A program made the position numbers and the translations under genes. A stretch of 64,000 nt of DNA, taken from positions 7,686,001 to 7,750,000 of the forward strand of contig NZ_CP109199.1 in NCBI RefSeq assembly GCF_036250065.1. The letters are read 5' to 3'. Origin of the DNA: Micromonospora sp. NBC_01699. GTDB taxonomy: Bacteria > Actinomycetota > Actinomycetes > Mycobacteriales > Micromonosporaceae. The stretch's first letter is position 1; each line of letters opens with the position of its first letter. Below the pieces are notes generated by a model. The model had not been told where the DNA came from. It made no database searches and saw nothing but the letters and a program-made list of their open reading frames with translations. This document shows, one piece after another, positions 1-8,631 of the stretch.

Positions 1-866
1 ACGCTCAGGATCCTGGGTCCTCCCGGATGAACCGCCCAGCCGTCCACGTCGGCGATGCCCAGCCCATTGCGGGACAGCAGGTCGTCCACCAGGCCGCCCA
101 CGTGCGCCGCGAGCACCTGCGGCACCCGGGGCGACAGACCCATCCGGAAGCCGGTGTCAGTGACGTCCCAGGTCATGTGGTCAGCCGTCGAGGTGTCCGT
201 CACCGCGACAACCTCGCGGACCGCGTACCCGGGGCGTCCGCTCGGGGTGAGCACCACGGCCACCGCCGCGTCCGAGAAGAGCGCGTGCGAGACGATCTGC
301 TGGGTGTCCACCCGCGCGGACGACGGCTGGATGTGCAGGCTGGTCAGCTCGGCGCAGAGCAGCAGCGCCGGTCGCCCCCGGGCGGCCACGAAGTCGCTCA
401 CCGCGCCCAGTCCCGGCAGCGCCGCGTAACAGCCCATGTGCCCGATGAAGATCCGCTGGGTCGCGGTCGACATGCCCATGTCCCGCGCCAGCAGGATGTC
501 CAGCCCCGGTGTGGCGTACCCGGTGCAGGAACAGACCGCGAACAGGCCCACGTCGCCGGCGGCGAGCCCGGCACCGGTCAACGCCCGGCCGACCGCCTCC
601 TTACCCAGCGGCAACGCCTCCACCAGGTAACGCCGCATCCGCCGCTCGGTCGGCCAGGTCGAGACGTCCTCCAGCAGCGGGTTGACCGCCGCCTGCCGGG
701 TCACCACCCCCGAGTTCGCGAAGATCCGCTCGGCCAGCGCGCGGGTCGTACCGTCGAAGTGCTCGGCGAAGAAACCGGTCCAGAGGTCGGCCTGCGCCGC
801 CCGGGGCGGCAGTGCGACACCCAGGCCGGCGATCACCGGCAACCCGCCCGTACCGCCGGCGCTCAC
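1..866 (-). CDS. Type III polyketide synthase (chalcone/stilbene synthase family), 3' end cut by the window edge
   Basis: Homodimeric ketosynthase expected to extend an acyl-CoA starter with malonyl-CoA and cyclise it to a resorcinol, pyrone or quinone precursor. The 288 codons present read well in one frame from GTG at 866. The catalytic cysteine lies in GHMGCYAALPGLG (Cys146), and a WAVHPGGPRIL motif at the truncated end carries the catalytic histidine; the Asn of the triad lies outside the window. The GTG start overlaps the stop of the upstream acyl-CoA dehydrogenase gene as GTGA, so the two are probably translationally coupled; an adjacent ATG at 869 is an alternative. Family certain; product not determinable from sequence. 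Confidence 0.93.
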   Translation of the reverse strand, partial: MSAGGTGGLPVIAGLGVALPPRAAQADLWTGFFAEHFDGTTRALAERIFANSGVVTRQAAVNPLLEDVSTWPTERRMRRYLVEALPLGKEAVGRALTGAGLAAGDVGLFAVCSCTGYATPGLDILLARDMGMSTATQRIFIGHMGCYAALPGLGAVSDFVAARGRPALLLCAELTSLHIQPSSARVDTQQIVSHALFSDAAVAVVLTPSGRPGYAVREVVAVTDTSTADHMTWDVTDTGFRMGLSPRVPQVLAAHVGGLVDDLLSRNGLGIADVDGWAVHPGGPRILS

Positions 867-2032
867 CATCGGGGGGCCGACCCGTCCCGGTCCGGATCTC
901 CACCGATCGCCGCCACACCGAGCCAGTCGGCACAGACGTCCGAGGTCGCCGGATGCAGCGACCCGCAGCGCGCGTCCCGGTACAGCCGCTCCAGCGGATG
1001 GCCCCGCCGGGTCGCCGACGTACCGGCGGCCTCCAGCATCGACGCGGCCACCTCCGCCGCCGTCGTACCGGCAAGCAGCTTGGCCCGCCACACCCAACGG
1101 TTGGTCTCCGCGTCACCCGGCTCGTCGTCCACCCGGCGGGCCGCCTCGGCCACCACCAGCCGGGCGGCGGCCACCGCCGCGTCCGCGCGGCCGATCCGGG
1201 CCCGGATCGCCGGCAGCTCGCCCAGGTTACGGGCGTTGACGTGGGCGACCGCCGCGTCGATCGACGCCTGGGCCACCCCCACGTAGACCGCGGCGTAACT
1301 CGCCACCAGCCAGTGCGGCATCAACTGCGCCACCACCAGCGCCAGCCCCTCCACCCCACCGAGCAGCCGGTCCGCCGGCACCGTCACGTCCAGGTGCAGG
1401 TCGTGCGAGGCGGTCGCCCGCATGCCGAGCGAGTCCCAGGTCGGCTCGACCCGCAGCCCGTCCACGGACGCGGGCACCAGGAACTGCGACACCACCGACT
1501 GGTCGGCCACGCTCCGGGCCGCCACCAGGTACGCGTCCGCGTGCCCGGCACCGGAGCAGAAGGTCTTCGCTCCCTTGATGTGGAAACCGCCGTCCACCGG
1601 CTCGTACACCGTGGAGAGTTGGGACAGCCGGGCGCCGGCACCCCGTTCGCTCATCGCCACGCCGTACCAGGCGCCGGACGCCGCCTCGGCGAGCAACCGG
1701 TCCCGCGCCGCGAGCGCCTCGTCCGGTACGCCGAGCGCCTCGGCCAACTCCTCGGTCACCGCGCCGAGCGCACCGGTGACCGAGGCGTGCATGTTGAACA
1801 CCAGCGCGGTCGCACCGTTGCCCCGAGCGAGTTCGGTGGCGACCGCGGCGTACTCGGCGAAGCGGGCACCGATGCCACCCAGCGTCGCCGGCACCATCAG
1901 CCCGAACAGGCCCGCATCCCGGAGGTCCACGAAATCCTCAACGGGAAACGTGCCCTCGCGGTCGTGCTCGGCCGCTCGCGCGGCCAACCGTGGCGCCAAC
2001 CGGCGCGCGGTTCCGAGCGCGTCCACCGCCAT
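863..2032 (-). CDS. Acyl-CoA dehydrogenase-like flavoprotein of the type III PKS locus
   Basis: 389-residue protein with the acyl-CoA dehydrogenase fold: an N-terminal helical domain, a middle segment with MSERGAGARLS and the FCSGAG region typical of the beta domain, and a C-terminal four-helix domain. The conserved C-terminal catalytic pattern is not clear, so it could be a flavin-dependent hydroxylase of the same superfamily rather than a true dehydrogenase. ATG at 2032 is chosen because AGGAGG lies 8 nt upstream; a GTG at 2050 gives six more residues. Its stop overlaps the PKS start, so it probably supplies or tailors PKS intermediates, for instance by desaturation or ring oxidation. That role is inferred from context. 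Confidence 0.88.
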   Translation of the reverse strand: MAVDALGTARRLAPRLAARAAEHDREGTFPVEDFVDLRDAGLFGLMVPATLGGIGARFAEYAAVATELARGNGATALVFNMHASVTGALGAVTEELAEALGVPDEALAARDRLLAEAASGAWYGVAMSERGAGARLSQLSTVYEPVDGGFHIKGAKTFCSGAGHADAYLVAARSVADQSVVSQFLVPASVDGLRVEPTWDSLGMRATASHDLHLDVTVPADRLLGGVEGLALVVAQLMPHWLVASYAAVYVGVAQASIDAAVAHVNARNLGELPAIRARIGRADAAVAAARLVVAEAARRVDDEPGDAETNRWVWRAKLLAGTTAAEVAASMLEAAGTSATRRGHPLERLYRDARCGSLHPATSDVCADWLGVAAIGGDPDRDGSAPRW

Positions 2033-2102
2033 ACCTGCCCCCTCCTGCACGTCACCCGTACCGCCGGGCCATCCGCCTGCCTACCCGTGCCGCCCTCCAC
2101 AC

Positions 2103-3002
2103 CTACCCATGCTTCACCCCACGGCCCTGGTAGAGCACCGCCGTCGACCGAGTGGGCACGATCCGAGGTGCACCCCGCCCGCCACCGGCCCGGCCCACCG
2201 CCCCGCCACCGCCCGACGCCCCGCTGACACCCGACGCCCCGCCACCGCCGCTGGACGCCCCGCCACCGCCGCTGGACGCCCCGCCACCGCTCGACGCCTC
2301 GCCACCGCTCGACCGGCCGGGCACCGGTCGGCGGGCGGCGGTCGACTGGTGGGCCAGCCAGCGCAGCAGGCCCGGCACCGCCGGGCGGATCCCGCGCAAC
2401 CGCAGCGCCACCCCGTGCCGGGCGCACTCGGCGACCAGCGCCCGTGCGTTCACGAACAACCGCGGGTCGTGGATGCCCCGGGGCACCCCGCGCACCCGCT
2501 CCGCCAGCGTCACCGCCACCAGCCGGCTGATCGCCGTGTCGTTGAGCGTGTCCAGCACCAGCGTGCCGCCCGGCCGGAGCACCCGGCACGCCTCCGCCAC
2601 CGCCACCCGCCAGTCCGGTACGTGTTCCAGCAGCTCGCCCGCTGCCACCACGTCGGCGCACCCGTCGGTCAACGGCAGCGCGGTGGCGTCGCCGTTGACC
2701 GGCGTCACCCCGTGCCCGGCCGCCTGGACGAGTGCCGACCCGGTCAGGTCCACCCCGACGTGCCGGTACCCGCGACCCGCCACGTGCGGGGCGAGCAGCC
2801 CGGCGCCGCAGCCCATGTCCACCAGCACCGCCCCGGTACGGGTGGCCGGCGGAACCATCTCGGCCCGTGCCCGCGCCAGCCAGTGCAGCATCGCGAAGAC
2901 ACCGTCCGGCCGCCACCACTCGTCGGCCAGATCGTCGTACTGTCGTGGATCATTACGCGGCCGGACCGGGATCCCGGCACGCGCCGTCTTGGCGTCGCCC
3001 AC
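2103..3002 (-). CDS. SAM-dependent methyltransferase (UbiG-like) with a Gly/Ser-rich C-terminal tail
   Basis: Class I methyltransferase of about 299 residues. Motif I is VDMGCGAGLLAPHV, followed by VGVDLTGSAL, the acidic GELLEHVPDW loop and a post-motif VLRPGGTLVLDTLND, the arrangement of ubiquinone/menaquinone-type O-methyltransferases. It likely methylates a hydroxyl on the PKS-derived ring. The last ~70 residues are an unusual low-complexity tail of SSGGGA-type repeats, encoded by tandem 15-21 bp repeats around 2225-2310. GTG at 3002 is preferred because AGGA sits about 8 nt upstream; GTG at 3017 or 3041 would extend it. It is transcribed divergently from the prenyltransferase gene. Confidence 0.88.
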   Translation of the reverse strand: MGDAKTARAGIPVRPRNDPRQYDDLADEWWRPDGVFAMLHWLARARAEMVPPATRTGAVLVDMGCGAGLLAPHVAGRGYRHVGVDLTGSALVQAAGHGVTPVNGDATALPLTDGCADVVAAGELLEHVPDWRVAVAEACRVLRPGGTLVLDTLNDTAISRLVAVTLAERVRGVPRGIHDPRLFVNARALVAECARHGVALRLRGIRPAVPGLLRWLAHQSTAARRPVPGRSSGGEASSGGGASSGGGGASSGGGGASGVSGASGGGGAVGRAGGGRGAPRIVPTRSTAVLYQGRGVKHG

Positions 3003-3070
3003 CTCAGGGATCCTCACTCGCCATGGCGTTGAGCCTGGCACGACTCGCCGGTAACGAACAGACTTCTTCT

Positions 3071-3910
3071 ATGTCGCGAATGCTGTTAGGGCTGGTCCGG
3101 GCAAGTCACCCGGAGCCGGCCGCCGCCGTCACCGGGGTGTCGGCACTACTGGCGTGGGGGGTCGGACACCGGCCCGGCGGCATCGCGACGGTGGCCGTGA
3201 CCGTACTGGCGACGCAGTTGGCGGTCGGCTGGCTCAACGACGGGCTCGACGCGGACCGCGACACCGCCGTCGGCCGGACCGACAAGCCGCTGGCCAACGG
3301 AACACTCGACCGCCGCCTGGTGCTGCTGTGCGGGCTCGCCGCCGCGCTCGCCACCCCGGCGCTGGCCCTGCTGCTCAACCCGACCGCGACGGTCGCGATC
3401 AGCGTGGCACTGCTGTCCGCGCTGCTCTACAACTGGCCGCTCAAGTCCACCCCGGTCTCGGTGCTGCCGTACGCGATCTCGTTCGGGACCCTGCCGGCCT
3501 TCGTCGTACTCGCCCTGCCCGGCTCGCCCGCCCCGCCCGGCTGGCTGGTCGCGGCGGGAGCGCTGCTCGGCGCCGGTGCGCACTTCGCGAACGTACTGCC
3601 GGACCTCGACGACGACGCCCGGACCGGGGTGCGCGGCCTGCCACACCGGATCGGCCCGGCCGGGTCGCGGGTGGCCGCCGCCGTGCTGCTGCTCGCGGCG
3701 ACCGCGATGCTCGTCTTCGGCCCGGCCGGGCCGCCGTCGTGGGCCGGGCTCGCGGCCATCGCCGCCGCCGCCGTGGTCCTTCCGGTCGGCTGGTACGCCG
3801 GCCGCTCGGCCGGTCGACGGGGCAACCGGGCCGTCGGCGTGTTCCGGGCGGTGCTGGTGGTGGCCGTGATCGACGTGGTGCTCCTGGTCGCCAGCGGACG
3901 GGTGGTATGA
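3071..3910 (+). CDS. UbiA-family prenyltransferase
   Basis: Integral-membrane prenyltransferase of 279 residues with about eight or nine predicted hydrophobic segments. It carries both Asp-rich, Mg-diphosphate-binding motifs: NDGLDADRDTAVGRTDKP in the first half and LPDLDDDARTGVRGLP in the second. In this locus it is expected to attach an isoprenoid chain to the aromatic product of the PKS, as in prenylated alkyl-methoxyhydroquinone pathways known from Actinoplanes. ATG at 3071 matches the usual start for the family; an in-frame ATG at 3023 adds 16 residues, and neither has a strong ribosome site. The sixth codon (3086-3088) is TTA, very rare at this GC content. Confidence 0.92.
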   Translation: MSRMLLGLVRASHPEPAAAVTGVSALLAWGVGHRPGGIATVAVTVLATQLAVGWLNDGLDADRDTAVGRTDKPLANGTLDRRLVLLCGLAAALATPALALLLNPTATVAISVALLSALLYNWPLKSTPVSVLPYAISFGTLPAFVVLALPGSPAPPGWLVAAGALLGAGAHFANVLPDLDDDARTGVRGLPHRIGPAGSRVAAAVLLLAATAMLVFGPAGPPSWAGLAAIAAAAVVLPVGWYAGRSAGRRGNRAVGVFRAVLVVAVIDVVLLVASGRVV

Positions 3911-4062
3911 GCGTGTTCTGCCTGGTCAGTGGAGTCCACACCGGTTAACCGGGTCGGCGTACGGTACGGGACGACCCCCCACTACCCTGGAGGCCGGTCT
4001 GCGCGGGTATGGCCACCGCGCCCGGTGCCAACTGGGCGCGGATCGCAACGAGGAGGACCGAC

Positions 4063-4791
4063 GTGACGCGCTCGATCAGGCGACCCCGGCGGGCGGCGCT
4101 GCTGCTGGGCGGTGCGGCGACCGCTGCCGCCCTGCTGCTCTCCGGGTGCGGGACGGGCCAGATCGCCGAGACAGCGGCCATGCGGCCGACCGTCTCCGGG
4201 GTGAACACCGAGACGGCCGACAACGCCTTCAAGCTGCGCAACCTCGCGGTCGTCTACAAGGACACCAAGGGCTACCCGGCCGGCTCCGACGCGCCCCTTG
4301 AGGTCTCCATCTACAACGACTCGATGGAGCCGGTGACGGTCACCATCACCACCACCAGCGCGCAGGCCGTCGTGCTCGGTGGCAAGCTGGCCCCGAGCCC
4401 GCAGCCGAGCGCGTCGCCGTCGGCATCGGGCTCCCCGTCCGGCTCCGCCTCCCCGTCCGGCTCGGTCGCTGCGTCCGGCTCGCCCAGCGCGACCCCGTCG
4501 GGTGGCGCCAGCGGTTCCCCGGAGCCGACCACCGCCGCGACCAGCCAGCCGCCGGTCAACCAACCGGCGAAGATCCAGATCCCGGCGCACGAGTTCGTCG
4601 TGCTGAACCCGACGACCGGCAGCTTCCTGCAACTCGCCGGGCTCAACGAGACGCTGCGGCCGGGACAGTCGGTGCAGCTGGTCTTCGACTTCGGCGGTCA
4701 GCAGATCCAGACGCCGGCGCCGGTCGCGATCCCGCTGACGGCGCCCCCGCCGGTCACCCCGCAGGTCGGTGGCGAGGGCCACGAGGGCTGA
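4063..4791 (+). CDS. Secreted lipoprotein with Ser/Pro-rich linker
   Basis: 242-residue exported lipoprotein. Twin-Arg-like basic residues and a hydrophobic stretch end in the lipobox LLLSGC near residue 30. A conserved N-terminal domain (LRNLAVVYKD, LEVSIYNDSMEPVTVTI) is followed by a low-complexity PSASPSASGSPSG linker at roughly residues 110-150 and a C-terminal beta-rich domain. GTG at 4063 is chosen because AGGAGG at 4051-4056 is ideally spaced. Lipoproteins of this kind commonly precede radA in actinomycetes. The domain recalls small extracytoplasmic metal chaperones, but no His/Met metal-binding pattern is visible, so no function is assigned. Confidence 0.85.
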   Translation: MTRSIRRPRRAALLLGGAATAAALLLSGCGTGQIAETAAMRPTVSGVNTETADNAFKLRNLAVVYKDTKGYPAGSDAPLEVSIYNDSMEPVTVTITTTSAQAVVLGGKLAPSPQPSASPSASGSPSGSASPSGSVAASGSPSATPSGGASGSPEPTTAATSQPPVNQPAKIQIPAHEFVVLNPTTGSFLQLAGLNETLRPGQSVQLVFDFGGQQIQTPAPVAIPLTAPPPVTPQVGGEGHEG

Positions 4792-4809
4792 CCCTTCGGG
4801 GCTCCCCAC

Positions 4810-4883
4810 GCCGGTGCACCACCGGCACAACAAAAGATCACCGAACCGGGCCGGCGTGGCAGTGACCACGACCGGCCCGTTTC
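4810..4883 (+). terminator. Two stem-loops between the lipoprotein gene and radA
   Basis: GCCGGTG/CACCGGC forms a 7-bp stem with a 3-nt loop at 4810-4826. A second pair, CGGGCCGG (4847-4854) and CCGGCCCG (4872-4879), is followed by TTTCG. They lie 19 and 56 bp after the lipoprotein stop and just before the radA promoter, as expected for transcription termination. Confidence 0.5.
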
Positions 4884-4898
4884 GTCGTACGGATTGGC

Positions 4899-4904
4899 TA
4901 ACGT
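4899..4904 (+). promoter_or_regulatory. -10 element of leaderless radA
   Basis: TAACGT lies exactly 6 nt before the radA GTG, and no Shine-Dalgarno sequence is present. This is the classic actinobacterial arrangement for transcripts starting at the first base of the start codon. The same geometry occurs before disA, the methyltransferase at 16380, and the genes at 42428 and 44852. Confidence 0.6.
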
Positions 4905-4910
4905 CGCGGG

Positions 4911-6353
4911 GTGACCCCGCCCCCCGCTCCCCGCGCGACCCCCACGCGTTCCCGAGCCACGGCCCGCGAGCCTCGGCCCGCCTACCAGTGCGACGCCTGT
5001 GGGCACCAGCCGCCCAAGTGGGTCGGCCGATGCCCCGAGTGCGGCGAGTGGGGTGCGGTGATCGAGACCGTCGTCAGCGGCCCCACGGTGGCCGGGCGGG
5101 TGGTCAGCTCCCGCACGCCGGGTGAGCCGGCCCGACCGATCGCGACCATCAGCGCCGCCCCGGCGAAGGCCCGGCCGACCGGCATCGGTGAGCTGGACCG
5201 GGTGCTCGGCGGCGGCCTGGTCCCCGGCGGGGTGGTGCTGCTCGCCGGTGAACCCGGCGTCGGCAAGTCCACCCTCCTGCTCGACGTCGCCCAGCAGTGG
5301 GCCGCCGTCGCCGGCAGCCCGTCCCTGGTGGTCAGCGGCGAGGAGTCGGTCAGCCAGGTCCGGCTGCGGGCCGAGCGGATGGGCACCCTGCACGAGCAGC
5401 TCTACCTGGCCGCCGAGAACGACCTGGGGGCGGTGCTCGGCCACCTGGACGCGGTAAAACCGGGTCTGCTGGTGCTCGACTCGGTGCAGACCATCGCCAC
5501 CCAGGCCAGCGACGGGGTGCCCGGTGGGGTGACCCAGGTCCGGGCGGTCACCGCCGCGCTGGTGTCGGTGGCCAAGGAACGCGGCATCGCGATCGTGCTG
5601 GTGGGGCACGTCACCAAGGACGGCCAGGTCGCCGGCCCCCGGGTGCTGGAGCACCTGGTCGACGTGGTGCTGCACTTCGAGGGCGACAAGCACTCCTCGC
5701 TGCGGATGGTGCGCGGGGTGAAGAACCGGTTCGGTGCCGCCGACGAGGTCGGCTGCTTCGAGATGCACGAGGGCGGGATCAGCAGCCTCGCCGACCCGTC
5801 CGGGCTGTTTCTCACCCGCTACACCGAGCCGGTGCCGGGCACCTGTGTGACGGTCGCGATGGAGGGACGCCGGGCCCTGCTCACCGAGGTCCAGGCACTG
5901 ATCGGGGCGACCGTCGCCGGCTCGCCCCGACGTACGGTCTCCGGGCTCGACTCGGCCCGGCTGGCCATGGTCCTCGCCGTCCTGCAACGGCGTACGGAGC
6001 GGCTCACCCTGCACGACCGCGAGGTCTTCGCCGCCACCGTCGGCGGGATCCGGGTGGTCGAGCCGGCAGCCGACCTGGCGGTGGCGCTCGCCGTCGCGTC
6101 CGGTGGCCTCAACCTCGCCATCGCGCCGAACCTGGTGGCGATCGGGGAGGTCGGCCTGACCGGCGAGGTACGCCGGGTCGGCGCGGTGCCCCGGCGACTG
6201 GCCGAAGCCGCCCGGCTGGGCTTCCGCTTCGCCCTGGTGCCACAGGGCTGCGGACCCGAATCGACCGGTGTGAGCCAGGAGAACATGCGGGTATTGGAGG
6301 TCACCGACGTACGATCGGCCCTGCAACAGGCCGCTCGGGTATCCGCCGGGTGA
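4911..6353 (+). CDS. radA: DNA repair protein RadA
   Basis: 480-residue RecA-like ATPase that promotes branch migration in recombinational repair. Order: a four-Cys zinc finger at the N-terminus (C27, C30, C41, C44), the RecA-type core with Walker A GEPGVGKST near residue 113, the RadA-specific KNRFG motif near residue 271, and a Lon-like C-terminal domain. Length and all signature motifs match bacterial RadA. It sits just upstream of disA, whose product is known in other bacteria to act with RadA in genome surveillance. Start is GTG at 4911, leaderless. Confidence 0.97.
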   Translation: MTPPPAPRATPTRSRATAREPRPAYQCDACGHQPPKWVGRCPECGEWGAVIETVVSGPTVAGRVVSSRTPGEPARPIATISAAPAKARPTGIGELDRVLGGGLVPGGVVLLAGEPGVGKSTLLLDVAQQWAAVAGSPSLVVSGEESVSQVRLRAERMGTLHEQLYLAAENDLGAVLGHLDAVKPGLLVLDSVQTIATQASDGVPGGVTQVRAVTAALVSVAKERGIAIVLVGHVTKDGQVAGPRVLEHLVDVVLHFEGDKHSSLRMVRGVKNRFGAADEVGCFEMHEGGISSLADPSGLFLTRYTEPVPGTCVTVAMEGRRALLTEVQALIGATVAGSPRRTVSGLDSARLAMVLAVLQRRTERLTLHDREVFAATVGGIRVVEPAADLAVALAVASGGLNLAIAPNLVAIGEVGLTGEVRRVGAVPRRLAEAARLGFRFALVPQGCGPESTGVSQENMRVLEVTDVRSALQQAARVSAG

Positions 6354-6504
6354 CCGGAAAGTCCCTGATAGATCCCCATACGACCGAATGTGACGAACAC
6401 CTGGATGGTCTGCGCCGCCCCGGCGCGGACCCGATCGCGGCGAAGGGAACGGGCGCAGTGGCACATCACAGTAACCGCGGCAGCACCGAGTGCACGCCGA
6501 TCCG

Positions 6505-6510
6505 TAGACT
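6505..6510 (+). promoter_or_regulatory. -10 element of leaderless disA
   Basis: TAGACT ends 6 nt before the disA GTG at 6517 and no ribosome-binding site is visible, so disA probably has its own leaderless promoter rather than depending only on radA read-through. Confidence 0.6.
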
Positions 6511-6516
6511 GTCCGG

Positions 6517-7701
6517 GTGCCAACCGACCGCGACGCGAGCAGAAGCGCTGGCGCGAGTGCCCCGGCCCGCGGCAGCGCCGTGGGCTCACTGGCACGCACC
6601 ATCAGCGCGGGGGTGACCGTGAACGTACCCGGAACCACCGGCGACCCGCTGCGCGCCAATCTCGCGTTGATGGCGCCGGGCACCGCCCTGCGCGACGGCC
6701 TGGAACGCATCCTGCGCGGCCGTACCGGCGCGTTGATCGTGCTCGGCTACGACAAGGTCGTCGAGACCCTCTGCACCGGCGGCTTCCCGCTCGACGTCGA
6801 GTTCTCCGCGACCCGGGTCCGCGAACTGTGCAAGATGGACGGTGCGGTGGTGCTGTCCAGCGACGGCACCCGGATCGTCCGGGCCGCCGTGCACCTGATG
6901 CCCGACCCGTCGATCCCGACCGAGGAGTCCGGCACCCGGCACCGCACCGCGGAACGGGTCGGTCGGCAGACCGGCTACCCGGTCATCTCGGTCAGCCAGT
7001 CCATGCGGATCATCAGCCTCTACGTCAACGGCCAGCGGCACGTGCTGGACGACTCGGCCGCGATCCTGTCCCGGGCCAACCAGGCGCTCGCCACCCTTGA
7101 GCGCTACAAGCTGCGGCTCGACGAGGTGTCCGGCACCCTGTCCGCGCTGGAGATCGAAGACCTGGTCACCGTACGCGACGCGGTGGCGGTGGTGCAGCGG
7201 CTGGAGATGGTGCGCCGGATCGCCGACGAGATCGCCGGCTACGTGGTCGAACTCGGCACCGACGGCCGACTGCTCGCCCTGCAACTGGACGAGCTGATGG
7301 CCGGCGTCGACGCCGACCGGACCCTGGTGATCCGCGACTACCTGCCCACCGGGCGCAAGGCCCGCACCCTGGACGAGGCACTGGTCGAACTCGACCTGCT
7401 CACCGCCACCGAGCTGATCGACCTGGTCGCGGTGGCGAAGGCGATCGGCTACGCGGGCGCCTCCGACGCACTGGACGCGGCGGTCAGTCCGCGCGGCTTC
7501 CGGCTGCTCGCCAAGGTGCCCCGGCTACCCGCTGCGGTGGTCGACCGGCTGGTCGGCCACTTCGGCAGCCTCCAGCAGTTGCTCGGCGCCACCGTCGAGG
7601 ACCTCCAGGCGGTCGACGGCGTCGGCGACGCGCGCGCCCGTGGCGTACGCGAAGGGCTCTCCCGGCTCGCCGAAGCGTCCATCCTGGAACGGTACGTCTG
7701 A
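6517..7701 (+). CDS. disA: DNA integrity scanning protein DisA, diadenylate cyclase
   Basis: 394-residue protein that condenses two ATP to cyclic di-AMP and scans DNA for branched structures. The DAC domain carries the signature DGA (MDGAVVL, near residue 108) and RHR ([10 protein letters not shown], near residue 141) motifs. A helical linker and a C-terminal helix-hairpin-helix DNA-binding domain ([12 protein letters not shown]) complete the octameric-type DisA architecture. GTG at 6517 fits the leaderless promoter; an in-frame GTG near 6606 would remove ~30 low-complexity residues that are not conserved in the family. Downstream, a hairpin separates it from the convergent gene. Confidence 0.97.
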   Translation: MPTDRDASRSAGASAPARGSAVGSLARTISAGVTVNVPGTTGDPLRANLALMAPGTALRDGLERILRGRTGALIVLGYDKVVETLCTGGFPLDVEFSATRVRELCKMDGAVVLSSDGTRIVRAAVHLMPDPSIPTEESGTRHRTAERVGRQTGYPVISVSQSMRIISLYVNGQRHVLDDSAAILSRANQALATLERYKLRLDEVSGTLSALEIEDLVTVRDAVAVVQRLEMVRRIADEIAGYVVELGTDGRLLALQLDELMAGVDADRTLVIRDYLPTGRKARTLDEALVELDLLTATELIDLVAVAKAIGYAGASDALDAAVSPRGFRLLAKVPRLPAAVVDRLVGHFGSLQQLLGATVEDLQAVDGVGDARARGVREGLSRLAEASILERYV

Positions 7702-7710
7702 CCGTCAGCC

Positions 7711-7749
7711 GTCACCCGGCCGGCTCCTACCGGCCGGGGCGGCGGTGAC
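7711..7749. terminator. Bidirectional terminator hairpin between disA and the convergent gene
   Basis: CCCGGCCGG (7715-7723) and CCGGCCGGG (7730-7738) form a perfect 9-bp stem with a 6-nt loop, extended by GTCACC/GGTGAC further out. It lies 10 bp after the disA stop and just past the stop of the opposing gene. Confidence 0.6.
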
Positions 7750-7754
7750 CGGCA

Positions 7755-8489
7755 TCAGCTCGTGATGGTGAGCGCCACCGGGTCGCTGTGCTTGGTGCCG
7801 AGCCGCGCGAAGATCTGGTACTCGCCGGGCTCCGCTTTCGGCCCGGTAGCCACGGAACCGCCGCACTTCGTGTCGCGGTTGATGTTCCAGTCTGCCTGGA
7901 AGGTGTGCTTCAAGTCCGGCACCAGCGACACCACGCTGCTGCCCTTCGTCCCGCACGTGTCGGACGACCAGACCTTCTCCGCACCGCGCTTGATGAACAG
8001 CTCCTGGAGGTCGGCCCCCAGGTCACGGCTGCACGTACGGTCCGAGGTGTTCGTCACCTCAAGTCGCAGTCCGAGCGTCCCGTTCTGCTTGATCGACTTC
8101 ACCACCGGCACCGGCACCACCGAGATCTCGTCGTCGGTGCACGAGCCGGCGGCCGGCGGCGGCACGTCCGGCACGGTCCCGGCCGGCGGGGCCGCCGGAT
8201 CCCCGGCCGGCTGCTGCGGGTCGGCCGCGGCCGGGTCGGCATCCGCCGGTTGGTCGTCCGCCCCCTCCGGGGCCGGCGCACCGCTCTGCGGGGTGAGCAC
8301 CGACTCGGTGGGCTGCGCCCCGGCCGGCGTTGTCGGCGTCGGCGTGGGCTTCGCCGCGTTCGAACCGGACTTACCCGGCCCGGTGCACGACCAGAGCACG
8401 ACGATGAGAAAGAGCAAACCCACGCCGAGCACGACGGCTCGACGCCGCCAATAGACGGCGGGTGACAGGGGGCCAACCGTCAAACGCAT
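7755..8489 (-). CDS. Membrane-anchored secreted protein of unknown function
   Basis: 244-residue protein: a short cytoplasmic basic segment, one transmembrane helix (RRRAVVLGVGLLFLIVVLW), a long Pro/Ala/Asp-rich extracellular linker (roughly residues 45-120) and a C-terminal beta-rich domain of about 125 residues with six cysteines likely forming disulphides. A Cys directly after the helix (LWSCTG) resembles a lipobox but lacks a proper cleavage context. ATG at 8489 is chosen; an in-frame GTG at 8513 adds eight residues. No family is recognised. Convergent with disA. Confidence 0.8.
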   Translation of the reverse strand: MRLTVGPLSPAVYWRRRAVVLGVGLLFLIVVLWSCTGPGKSGSNAAKPTPTPTTPAGAQPTESVLTPQSGAPAPEGADDQPADADPAAADPQQPAGDPAAPPAGTVPDVPPPAAGSCTDDEISVVPVPVVKSIKQNGTLGLRLEVTNTSDRTCSRDLGADLQELFIKRGAEKVWSSDTCGTKGSSVVSLVPDLKHTFQADWNINRDTKCGGSVATGPKAEPGEYQIFARLGTKHSDPVALTITS

Positions 8490-8631
8490 GATGCGCTCAC
8501 CGTATCCGGGCACACTCGACAGACTCCCGCGACGCGCCGGGATTCACGGGTCCGGAATCCCCGATTCGAGCACCCGAAGGCCCGGTTCGGCCTTCCGCAA
8601 ACCGCTACCGGGCAAGCCGATCCGGCGCCGA

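Noticed and set aside
27-1286. Rightward frames across the PKS and dehydrogenase genes
   Set aside because: Arg/Pro/His-rich antisense shadows of two genes with clear motifs on the minus strand.
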